This document shows, one piece after another, positions 16,843-24,042 of a stretch of DNA of 64,000 nt. The notes below the pieces were generated by a model. It was not told where the DNA came from, made no database searches, and worked only from the letters and a program-made list of their open reading frames with translations. Positions within the stretch are counted from its first letter, which is position 1. Each line of letters starts with the position of its first letter. Source of the stretch: Paludibacteraceae bacterium (GTDB lineage: Bacteria > Bacteroidota > Bacteroidia > Bacteroidales > Paludibacteraceae); NCBI GenBank assembly GCA_024399545.1, contig JAKSNS010000001.1, forward strand, positions 1 to 64,000. The letters are read 5' to 3'. The position numbers and the translations under genes are program-made.

Positions 16843-17094
16843 TCAATGTTTTTCTGGTACATAGCATTGGATTATACCCACAGTCTCGAAATCTTTTCCG
16901 AAACAGTTCTCGTCCAGGAACTTATAGCCATGAGAGGTATAGAATCTGCGACGAGCATCAGCATCCTCATGCGATTCTGCAATGTCGATATAGATATCCT
17001 CGCCAAACTGCTCTTCCCAACCCATGAAATACAATGCTATCATTGGTTGAAAGTCAGGATGCTGTTCAATAAAATGTTTTGTGTTGTTTTTCAT
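16843..17094 (-). CDS. hypothetical protein, 83 aa
   Basis: A small soluble acidic protein (YIDIAESHEDADARRRFY in its middle) without a recognised domain. Its ATG overlaps the stop of the 53-aa membrane protein gene (TAATG at 17096..17092), so translation is probably coupled. No signal sequence. Confidence 0.6.
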   Translation of the reverse strand: MKNNTKHFIEQHPDFQPMIALYFMGWEEQFGEDIYIDIAESHEDADARRRFYTSHGYKFLDENCFGKDFETVGIIQCYVPEKH

Positions 17095-17255
17095 TATTTT
17101 GACATCTTCCTTTTCACTCTTTCATCTTCATCCGCCATATATTTTAGTAGATATACCAAGGCAGAGACGATTAAGATTCCAACAATAATTGAAATTGTCC
17201 AATCTATTACGCCTCCATTAAAAATATTTTCAATAAACATTATTGTTCTCATCAT
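17094..17255 (-). CDS. single-span membrane protein, 53 aa
   Basis: A short gene starting with tandem ATGs (17255 and 17252). It encodes a 53-aa protein with one membrane segment (WTISIIVGILIVSALVYLL) and a charged tail rich in K, R, D and E (MADEDERVKRKMSK). Its stop overlaps the next start, and it lies just downstream of the 250-aa membrane protein, supporting a real operon gene. Function unknown. Confidence 0.55.
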   Translation of the reverse strand: MMRTIMFIENIFNGGVIDWTISIIVGILIVSALVYLLKYMADEDERVKRKMSK

Positions 17256-17274
17256 TACACATACTATTAATTTG

Positions 17275-18027
17275 TCACAAATCGCTTAAAGTCCTTATTT
17301 CCATGTATTTCGGATTTGGCTTTAGGCTTATTGATGCCGTTTTCATGACACCATCTGGATCAATATAAGTTATGACATCATTTTTTGACATAGTGCTTCC
17401 TCCGCCAGATATTGATTTCGATTCTATTCCTTGCATTTTGAATATATAATCATTCAAAATGTCCAAAATCTTTTTTTTCTTTGATATTTGATAATCTTCC
17501 AGCTCACTTATTCCTTTTGTATCAACACGCCTCCACTTGATGTTATATACCCTTGCATAGCACTCCTCATAATTTCTTTTTGTCGGTTTTGGAAGGTTAG
17601 ATATGATAGAATCGAGCCTATTGTATTCTAAATCAATTTCTGCTATAGCGATAGGCGAATATTCTGCCTTTCTTGCGTTTTCTGCAACTACTTTAGCATT
17701 TTCAAGACACCTATTTCTGAAGACAGCAACCTTGTAATTCACGAATAAAACTAAAACAAGAAACAAAATATAATAAAATATTGCTTTCTTATTTTCTTTA
17801 ATAACCTGCGCTCTCGCTATTGTTTCATCAGATGGTTCTTTCTCATCATTCCTATGTCCATCATCTATAACCTCTATCACTATTCGTAACATAAGAATGA
17901 TTGCAGAAACTGCAAGAAAAAAGACAATAATTCCAGGGCCGAAGAAAGCATACAACGCAAAGCAAAGCACTATAGCACCACAGAACAAAGAAAAGGCAAG
18001 AAAGCCATCTGCGCAACCGCCAAACAT
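17275..18027 (-). CDS. membrane protein with GGSTMS tail motif
   Basis: A 250-aa protein with two N-terminal membrane segments, a polar loop, a third segment (YYILFLVLVLFVNYKVAVF, about residue 88-106) and a soluble C-terminal region of about 140 residues. No family was recognised. Near residue 211 it contains SISGGGSTMSKNDV. The hexapeptide GGSTMS also occurs in the 54-aa precursor peptide at 20739, where 17 of 18 underlying bases match. It sits in line with the amidohydrolase and radical SAM genes, so a role in the same system (export, sensing or being a target) is possible but unproven. Confidence 0.6.
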   Translation of the reverse strand: MFGGCADGFLAFSLFCGAIVLCFALYAFFGPGIIVFFLAVSAIILMLRIVIEVIDDGHRNDEKEPSDETIARAQVIKENKKAIFYYILFLVLVLFVNYKVAVFRNRCLENAKVVAENARKAEYSPIAIAEIDLEYNRLDSIISNLPKPTKRNYEECYARVYNIKWRRVDTKGISELEDYQISKKKKILDILNDYIFKMQGIESKSISGGGSTMSKNDVITYIDPDGVMKTASISLKPNPKYMEIRTLSDL

Positions 18028-18156
18028 ATCTACTATTTTATTTTGATTTCAAATACCTAATTTCAGCTCTTGATTAACTTTTAAGACAAACGAAATATAT
18101 TTCTTCAGAAAGAGAAAGATAGGCTTGAATTTATTAATTCTATTCATCAGCCATAG

Positions 18157-18933
18157 CTACCGATTATATAACTTATACGCATTATTGTATGTCAATGCTA
18201 AATATTCCTCTTCTGTTAATTTTTTACGCAACTTATTTAGCATGTTGAAGCAATATGTTTTGTAATCAAACTCTTCTACTTTTTTTCCATCAAGATAGTT
18301 ATAATAATAACTCATGACGGGAATGTCTGTTCCCCACATTACACGGTTGCCTACTCCTGCATTAAACATTTTCAAAATATCCTCGGTTGGAGTAAATGCT
18401 GTATCCGCATAAGCATTGGGGTATTTGGACAATATTCGTATTGTCTGGTCAACTGGACGACTGTGGGCAATTACAAACTTGACATCTGGAGTAGCGGCAA
18501 TCAGTGGCTCATAATCATCAGGCATACACATTTCATTGCCACAATGAAACAACAAAGGCACATTGAGTTGGCGTGCCAAATCTGTAGCTTGAAGCATCAA
18601 TGAGCTTAGAGAATCGCCCCATTGCCCACGTTGCTGATAGTTATGAACCTTCACGCAACACCATTTGATGCCGCTTTCTATAAAACGAGTAATTGCACCT
18701 GTTTTCAACATTTTTGGCGAAATCCACAGAACAGGATGAATTGTCACTTCGTTTTGTGAGACCAACTCTTCCATTTCGGAAAACACAAGGTCAAAATCCT
18801 CGTCTGCCATAGTTGACGAGGATACTCCGACATCTGTGATACCCACTTGCTTGCAGATATTTATGAAATCAGCAGGTGTAAAATAACATTCGTGAAACCT
18901 GCCAACATGAGTGTGCGAGTCAAACAGTCTCAT
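18157..18933 (-). CDS. amidohydrolase-family metal-dependent hydrolase
   Basis: A 258-aa TIM-barrel hydrolase of the amidohydrolase_2/TatD-like type (COG2159). Metal ligands expected for the family are visible: HTH in FDSHTHVG (residues 6-8), H in LLFHCGNE (about 134), H in IAHSRP (about 159) and D in WGTDIPV (about 204). Its ATG overlaps the stop of the radical SAM gene by 4 bases, so the two are translationally coupled. In this cluster it may hydrolyse a modified peptide or small product; the substrate cannot be inferred from sequence. Confidence 0.78.
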   Translation of the reverse strand: MRLFDSHTHVGRFHECYFTPADFINICKQVGITDVGVSSSTMADEDFDLVFSEMEELVSQNEVTIHPVLWISPKMLKTGAITRFIESGIKWCCVKVHNYQQRGQWGDSLSSLMLQATDLARQLNVPLLFHCGNEMCMPDDYEPLIAATPDVKFVIAHSRPVDQTIRILSKYPNAYADTAFTPTEDILKMFNAGVGNRVMWGTDIPVMSYYYNYLDGKKVEEFDYKTYCFNMLNKLRKKLTEEEYLALTYNNAYKLYNR

Positions 18934-20402
18934 ATATTATGTTTTTTGAGTTCTTTCTCAAAATACTCGTGTGCAAGACGTTTTGTCAAGAAGGCAACAT
19001 CACAGAAATGCTTGTTGATTTTCATCATATCTCCACCACTCTCATTATAGTTTCGAACAAGACAACGTGCGCAAAAATCACGGGCTTCACATTCAACGCA
19101 CTGAGGAAAATCAGCCTGTGTTATTTTTCGCAACTCTTTAACCTCACTGTTTTCCCAAATGTCAAGCAATGATTGCTTATAGACATTGCCAAGTACCATA
19201 GATTGCCAGCCTGCACAAGGATATACATCGCCATTTGCCGTAATGCAGCAATTGTCGTAACCAACACCGCAAATACGCTGCTTTTTATATCGTTCGATGT
19301 CAAACTTGATTTCTTCGCTGATAGGACGCTTGTTGACAATCATCTGCTTATAAGTAGGGTCAAATTCCATAATGTCACGAAGCAGTTCTTCTGTCTCTTC
19401 AATTGATATCCTGTTTGCAAGATTGCTCGTGTCGAAATTTGCTTCTGCCATCATTATGAAATCTGTCTGCGCCTTTATCTTAAGCGAATTTGCATACTCA
19501 AGCACTGCACGATAACCTTTTCTGTTTGCTTTCATCACAGGACAGGAAATCTGAACAGGAACATCAGCCGCCACAAGTTTCTCGATGACTGCTTTGGTCT
19601 TGGCAAACGAGCCTTTGACAGTTGTAATCATGTCATGGATTTCTGGATCCATGCTGTAAAGTGAAACCTGAATGAGCGAAATGTTAAGGTCATGCAGGAG
19701 CTGTATCTGCTCATCTTTTACTGCGATAAGATTGCTTAGCACAGATACCATCATGTCTTTCTCACGGGCATAGCGAATCAATTCTATCAAGTCCTTATGC
19801 ATAAATGCCTCTCCTCCAGAAAAAGTCACATGCAGTCCACCCATTGCAGCAAGTTGGTCAATAAGGTCTTTGACTTTTGCCGTTGGCATGTCAAAGCCAT
19901 GATTCTTCTTCTCGTTTGGAATATAGCAGTGAATGCATCGCTCATTACAAAGGCTTGTCAGTTCAAACTGAATGTTTGAAATCAGCGGACGACCTTGCAC
20001 CTCTTCCAAGAAAAAGTCCCGGGTGTTTTCACTAATAGGCTTTTCCGTGACTTGGTAGAAATCTGTAGCCAATGTCTTTGGATCACCCATTGAGTAGGAG
20101 AATGTCAAATCCTTGGCATCTAATTCCTCTGGCGATTTGCCAATCATTATGAAATGATCTTTGGCAAGACTTTCTGCAAACTCCATAAAGTCTGCTTTCA
20201 ATGTTCCGAAATCGACATCTTTATAGATTGTCAAAAGATGGTTGACTATATCGTCAACACATTTTGGCTCACGAGATATTTCTCTGAGCAAATCACCACC
20301 AAATGAATCATAACTGCGGTCATGACGTGTTAATTGGTTCGTGATGTATCCGTAACGTTCTGTTGTTCGGATGAAGGAGTTTTTGGATTGCTTTACAAAC
20401 AT
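18930..20402 (-). CDS. radical SAM/SPASM peptide maturase
   Basis: A 490-aa enzyme expected to modify a ribosomal peptide using S-adenosylmethionine and iron-sulfur clusters. Residues 1-90 look like a PqqD-type peptide-binding domain (YGYITNQLTRHDRSYDSF). The radical SAM site is CNERCIHC (Cys152, 156, 159), then TFSGGEAF. From about residue 385 it has a SPASM region with many cysteines: CGVGYDNCC, NGDVYPCAG, CVECEARDFCARC and a final C. That supports two auxiliary clusters. It lies downstream of a 54-aa Cys peptide and an 85-aa coiled-coil protein, overlapping the latter by 10 bases. The link to the peptide is inference from context; no ABC exporter is seen nearby. Confidence 0.88.
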   Translation of the reverse strand: MFVKQSKNSFIRTTERYGYITNQLTRHDRSYDSFGGDLLREISREPKCVDDIVNHLLTIYKDVDFGTLKADFMEFAESLAKDHFIMIGKSPEELDAKDLTFSYSMGDPKTLATDFYQVTEKPISENTRDFFLEEVQGRPLISNIQFELTSLCNERCIHCYIPNEKKNHGFDMPTAKVKDLIDQLAAMGGLHVTFSGGEAFMHKDLIELIRYAREKDMMVSVLSNLIAVKDEQIQLLHDLNISLIQVSLYSMDPEIHDMITTVKGSFAKTKAVIEKLVAADVPVQISCPVMKANRKGYRAVLEYANSLKIKAQTDFIMMAEANFDTSNLANRISIEETEELLRDIMEFDPTYKQMIVNKRPISEEIKFDIERYKKQRICGVGYDNCCITANGDVYPCAGWQSMVLGNVYKQSLLDIWENSEVKELRKITQADFPQCVECEARDFCARCLVRNYNESGGDMMKINKHFCDVAFLTKRLAHEYFEKELKKHNI

Positions 20403-20650
20403 GATTGTGTCTTTAGTTCCCGAAGAATTTCTTCTAATAATGATTTTATTTCTTGCAAATCCTTTTCTTGTATACCAGTCTTATTGGATTGTTTGATGGA
20501 CATTGTATCAAGAGAATTTTCAAAATTTGGATTAGAAAACATCTCGATTTTATGAATTCTTCTTTGAGAATTATCTCTATATACTTTTATTTGCCACTGT
20601 AACCTCTTTTGTGGGTTAACTAACAACTGAAGGATTTCTTGCTGTGTCAT
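20393..20650 (-). CDS. small coiled-coil protein, 85 aa
   Basis: A soluble 85-aa protein starting MTQQEILQLL, with a probable C-terminal helix or coiled coil (EKDLQEIKSLLEEILREL) ending TQSCL. Its end overlaps the radical SAM start, implying coupled translation. It may be an accessory or partner protein of the maturase; no family was recognised. Confidence 0.6.
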   Translation of the reverse strand: MTQQEILQLLVNPQKRLQWQIKVYRDNSQRRIHKIEMFSNPNFENSLDTMSIKQSNKTGIQEKDLQEIKSLLEEILRELKTQSCL

Positions 20651-20694
20651 AATATGCGTTTATATTAAGGAATTAACTTTTTTGATTGTTGCCG

Positions 20695-20725
20695 ATTAAA
20701 AAATGAGTGCGTTTACACGCACTCA
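20695..20725 (-). terminator. hairpin after the precursor gene
   Basis: TGAGTGCG (20704-20711) pairs with CGCACTCA (20718-20725) around a 6-base loop, and on the minus strand it is followed by ATTTTTTAATC. It fits a partial terminator that would keep precursor RNA in excess over the downstream maturase genes. Confidence 0.7.
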
Positions 20726-20738
20726 TAATCAGAAATGA

Positions 20739-20903
20739 TTATCCAGCGATTTCGCACATATAGCAATACTGAGGAGCTGACATAGTACTTCCTCCTGGGA
20801 CAAGAACACTTGAACCTGCTTTCTGTTGAGCAGGACAACCTGCAGCATAAGAACCAGTAGGAAGGTTCTTTGCAATCATTTCTGCTTTTTGATAAGCTTT
20901 CAT
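20739..20903 (-). CDS. candidate RiPP precursor peptide, 54 aa
   Basis: A 54-residue peptide with a charged helical start (MKAYQKAEMIAKNL) that could be a leader, then a Gly/Ser/Ala/Pro-rich C-terminal part with three cysteines: SYAAGCPAQQKAG, VPGGSTMSAP and QYCYMCEIAG. It has no signal peptide. It is directly upstream of a hairpin and then of the maturase operon, the usual order for radical-SAM peptide systems. The Cys residues and the small side-chain context would suit thioether (sactipeptide or ranthipeptide) chemistry, but the modification is not known. It matches no precursor family that I can name. Confidence 0.68.
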   Translation of the reverse strand: MKAYQKAEMIAKNLPTGSYAAGCPAQQKAGSSVLVPGGSTMSAPQYCYMCEIAG

Positions 20904-20977
20904 AATAAATAATTTTTTGTTGTGCTATGGACACTTGCACGTTTATAGATAAGTTTATATAACATCTGCCCACAATG

Positions 20978-21283
20978 TCATTTAAATTTCACATCTTGAT
21001 TAGATTGATTAATCAACAAACAGCCATTGATTAAATGAAGACATTCCGATGTCCCTGCAAAAGAACAATTGTTCGCATATTTGCAAGGATTTGGTGCTCT
21101 AAACAGTTTGTTATTCATCGTAGTCAAATAATTTGTTGCATATAGAATTATGTAATGGTTCTTATTCTGAGTAATTTTTGATTTGGCAAATTTGAAAAGA
21201 TATGTATATTTACGCAGAATAATATCTTGTGTTGTTATTGTTGACAGGTCAACAATTGCGATAAGGTTAACATCTTTGTCCAT
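20978..21283 (-). CDS. hypothetical Cys-containing protein, 101 aa
   Basis: A 101-aa protein whose last third contains four cysteines (CKYANNC, then CLHLINGC). No family recognised. It starts within the end of the 98-aa gene (49-base overlap in another frame), which suggests coupling or a frame error. It lies 75 bases upstream of the precursor gene and may belong to the same cluster. Confidence 0.5.
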   Translation of the reverse strand: MDKDVNLIAIVDLSTITTQDIILRKYTYLFKFAKSKITQNKNHYIILYATNYLTTMNNKLFRAPNPCKYANNCSFAGTSECLHLINGCLLINQSNQDVKFK

Positions 21284-21531
21284 ATGACTGTATTTTTACA
21301 GCGTATATAAACTCCGTTAAAATTGTTATTGATGTCAAATAAGAAAACAAATGTAGGATCATTTGTTGCCATCGTTTCTTTCCTTAGACAGTCGTTGTCT
21401 TTGTCATAATAAAAATCATATTTGGGCAATTCGGAAATTTCTTCCGCAATTTTCAAACACAATGGTTTGTTGTTTAATCCATTTGCAATAGTAATTGCTA
21501 AATTGTAATTGGTTGTTGCATAGAATTTCAT
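21235..21531 (-). CDS. hypothetical protein, 98 aa
   Basis: A 98-aa soluble protein (KFYATTNYNLAITIANGL at the start, VFLFDINNNFNGVYIRC later). No recognised family. The overlap with the next gene is longer than usual for this genome, so either one start is wrong or the pair arose by a frame change. Its first 80 residues read as an ordinary protein; the last 15 are less convincing. Confidence 0.5.
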   Translation of the reverse strand: MKFYATTNYNLAITIANGLNNKPLCLKIAEEISELPKYDFYYDKDNDCLRKETMATNDPTFVFLFDINNNFNGVYIRCKNTVIWTKMLTLSQLLTCQQ

Positions 21532-21597
21532 ATCACATAGAATATTATTGCCTACTCTTTATGGGATTTTCGGCTTTACTCCCTTTTATTACTTTAT

Positions 21598-21879
21598 TTA
21601 TGCTATTATCAAATAAAATATTGTCACTACAATGAACGGAATAAAGAAACTCCTGACAGCATTAACCAAGAAGCGACCAAAGCCAAAAGACATCAATGAA
21701 CCAATCTTTGTGCTGAGCAAGCCTGTTATCGAGAAGCCCAAGATGCCATCAAATATAGCACCGATTATTCCACCAGGTATTGCAAGGATTGCCCCTATGA
21801 TGGCACATACATTAATCGAGGTTTCATAACCTGCCCAATTAAGGATGGCAAAGGATATTATTCCAAGGAGTACTATCAT
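21598..21879 (-). CDS. small glycine-rich membrane protein
   Basis: A 93-aa hydrophobic protein with about three membrane segments and small-residue motifs (AIIGAILAIPGGIIGAIFDG). This resembles the GlsB/YeaQ/transglycosylase-associated membrane group only loosely. It begins just after the terminator of the candidate noncoding RNA and could be transcribed from read-through. Function unknown. Confidence 0.55.
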   Translation of the reverse strand: MIVLLGIISFAILNWAGYETSINVCAIIGAILAIPGGIIGAIFDGILGFSITGLLSTKIGSLMSFGFGRFLVNAVRSFFIPFIVVTIFYLIIA

Positions 21880-21913
21880 GTCTTTGTCCGTTATATCAGT
21901 TAAGTATGGACAT

Positions 21914-21950
21914 AAAAAAACGTGGAACTTACATTGTCGTCAGTTCCACG
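21914..21950 (-). terminator. intrinsic terminator
   Basis: CGTGGAACT (21921-21929) and AGTTCCACG (21942-21950) form a perfect 9-bp stem, followed on the minus strand by seven T residues. Confidence 0.85.
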
Positions 21951-22347
21951 ATACGAGGCCTTCGCATGCCCATCAATTAAAAACCAACAACACGAAGCCC
22001 ACGCCGATATATAATCACCAACTACACCTTAATATAATATAAGCACACAAAATACGCAAATATTATAAACGGTGCAGCAAGATGCAATTATACATCCCGC
22101 AGACATTCAATGCTGCATAGTCCTATAATTGATTCTGAAAGTTGCGAAGTTTCGTATCAATAGAACTAAGCGTCAAATGAACGCCTTTAATATGTCCTTG
22201 CAGGCTTTTTCATCCTGCGGTAGGGAACGTTTTCCCGACCTCCCACCCGAATAGAGAAACATATTCCCTTTCAGCGTGGACTATTTTGCGGCTTTACATC
22301 CCGCTGATGTCGCAGTTTTCAAGTCTTGCGAGGGACTATCACTATTC
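21914..22347 (-). ncRNA. candidate structured noncoding RNA, about 430 nt
   Basis: A complete transcription unit without a convincing gene: a promoter at 22354-22384 and a strong intrinsic terminator at 21914-21950. Several hairpins lie between, for example ACATCagcggGATGT near the 5' end. The only leftward frame of note is 29 codons long (MFLYSGGRSGKRS start). It matches no RNA family I can name (not tmRNA, SRP or RNase P by their core motifs). Start is inferred from the promoter, end from the terminator. Confidence 0.5.
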
Positions 22348-22353
22348 CGGCTG

Positions 22354-22384
22354 CAAAGGTACGACATTTTTCTGGACTCACCAA
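22354..22384 (-). promoter_or_regulatory. promoter of the candidate ncRNA
   Basis: TACCTTTG (22361..22354) with TTG (22384..22382) and a 20-base spacer is a good Bacteroidetes promoter. The 210 bases beyond it, up to the ATPase stop at 22596, hold nothing recognised. Confidence 0.7.
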
Positions 22385-22595
22385 GCATTTTGCCTTATAT
22401 TTTTTTTGGTAGTGTTGTAATCTTCATCTCTCATGTTCACTCTGCCTCAGCGTTAGTGTCACACGTTCTACCATCGCTATGTAGATAGACCTTGTGAAAA
22501 AGCAAAAGTCTGAGGTATGATTAATGCTTGGACTTAACTTCCGATAATATTTCAACATCGATATTTACAGAGTCTCATAGCACTGAAACACAGCA

Positions 22596-23903
22596 CTAAT
22601 CGTGGTACTTTTGCTCTAAATATTCCCTGAAAGCGTACAGCGGAATATTTTCGAGCCAAGGTTGATTCTCATAGCCTTTCATACTCAGTCTGAGACCCTT
22701 AAGATTTGGATTGGTTTCTATGAATACCTTCATGGATTTGGATTTCACGTTTTCCTCAGCCTTGACCTCAACTGGATATACATTGTCACTGAGTTGAATA
22801 ACGAAGTCCAGTTCTATCCGGGATTGCTCAACGGTATGGTAGGAAACCGGTATCTGCGTTGTTGCCAGTTGCGAATAAACATAAACTTCAGTAAATGCGC
22901 CTTTGAATTCCTTGAAGATATTGTCACCTACCATTATCTGGCTGGCAGGCACATCCGCCATTGCTCCCATGAGTCCAACATCAATGATGAACAGTTTGAA
23001 CGCATCTCTGTCCTCATAGAATTTCAACGGCATTTGCACAGAAGTGACACGATTTATTCTATAAACTATGCCAGCATCCGTCAACCATTGAATTGCCTCT
23101 TCAAAATCGGAAGCACGGGCACCTTTTCTCAATGCACCAAAAATGAATTTTTTGTTCTCCTTAGCCAATTGCGAGACTATACTCTGCCACACCATCCTTA
23201 TGCGCGGAACGACACGTGCAGGAGCATGTTTGCTGAAGTCACGGTCGTAGTCTCTCAATATAAGTTTCTGTTCAGAACGCACAGCGTTCAACCCTCTGCC
23301 ATCAACGTATGCCTTTACGGCTGCAGGCATACCTCCGACATAGTAATACTGTCGGAGAAGGTCGATATATTCGTCTGATATAGCATTAATTATGCTCCAT
23401 TCATTTTGTTTGAGCAGTTCCTCCATCTGGTCTTTACCATTAGCCCGCAGAAATTCTCCGAATGTCATTGGATAAAGATACAACTCATCCACTTTCCCTA
23501 CTGGATATGAAACACCTTCATGCAAGGCAATGCCATGCAGACTGCCACACGCAGCCACGTGTATGTCGGGCGCATCTTCCGCAAACACCTTCAAGCGTGT
23601 AAGAGCAACGGGGCAGTCCTGTATCTCGTCAAGAATAACAAGCGTATCGTGTGGCGTGATGTCAATACCAGTAATGGCCGAAAGACCTCTCAATAGTTTT
23701 TCCGCACTATTCTCAGTTTGCATCAGTTGACGAGCTGCTTTGTCTCGGTCAAAACTTATGAATGCAGTTTTTGCATATACTTTTCTGCCGAATTCCTTCA
23801 ATAGCCAGGTTTTGCCCACCTGTCTTGCTCCGAATAGCACCAATGGTTTTCTTACGTCCGAAAAATGCCATTTTTCCAAACTTTCATATAATATTCTATA
23901 CAT
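22596..23903 (-). CDS. AAA ATPase with DUF4143/PD-(D/E)XK-like C-terminus
   Basis: A 435-aa, apparently intact COG1373 ATPase. Walker A is GARQVGKTWLL (about residue 25), Walker B is LVILDEIQDCP (about 90). YYVGGMPAAVKAYVDGRG (about 187) is the conserved segment at the start of the DUF4143 part. Near residues 362-380, IELDF followed by YPVEVKAEE gives the D...ExK nuclease-like signature. It resembles the ATPase at 1586 in layout, but the sequences are clearly diverged. It is preceded by its own array of three 33-bp repeats. Cellular role is unknown; nuclease activity is an inference. Confidence 0.88.
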   Translation of the reverse strand: MYRILYESLEKWHFSDVRKPLVLFGARQVGKTWLLKEFGRKVYAKTAFISFDRDKAARQLMQTENSAEKLLRGLSAITGIDITPHDTLVILDEIQDCPVALTRLKVFAEDAPDIHVAACGSLHGIALHEGVSYPVGKVDELYLYPMTFGEFLRANGKDQMEELLKQNEWSIINAISDEYIDLLRQYYYVGGMPAAVKAYVDGRGLNAVRSEQKLILRDYDRDFSKHAPARVVPRIRMVWQSIVSQLAKENKKFIFGALRKGARASDFEEAIQWLTDAGIVYRINRVTSVQMPLKFYEDRDAFKLFIIDVGLMGAMADVPASQIMVGDNIFKEFKGAFTEVYVYSQLATTQIPVSYHTVEQSRIELDFVIQLSDNVYPVEVKAEENVKSKSMKVFIETNPNLKGLRLSMKGYENQPWLENIPLYAFREYLEQKYHD

Positions 23904-23938
23904 AGCACTGACAATCAGAAAGATGATTTATTTTATTA

Positions 23939-24040
23939 CATTTTTTCAACTGAATATTCAGCACTACACAACACTTTTTTAACTGAATATTCAGTGTTAT
24001 ACCACACTTTTTCAACTGAATATAGGACATCCAAATGCGA
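23939..24040 (-). repeat. three 33-bp tandem repeats before an ATPase gene
   Basis: AACTGAATATTCAG starts at 23948 and 23981; a partial form is at 24014, so the period is exactly 33 bp. CTGAATATTCAG is a perfect 12-bp palindrome. In the direction of the gene each unit reads ATTCAGTTGAAAAAGTGTGG or similar, with the core GAAAAAGTGT. The copy nearest the gene ends about 35 bases from its start codon. Confidence 0.9.
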
Positions 24041-24042
24041 CC

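Noticed and set aside
22276-22488. 70-aa plus-strand frame in the ncRNA region
   Set aside because: Crosses the minus-strand promoter, has no promoter of its own and resembles no family.
1477-24040. CRISPR arrays
   Set aside because: Only three copies each, no unique spacers of even length, and no cas genes; the arrays sit directly before ATPase genes.
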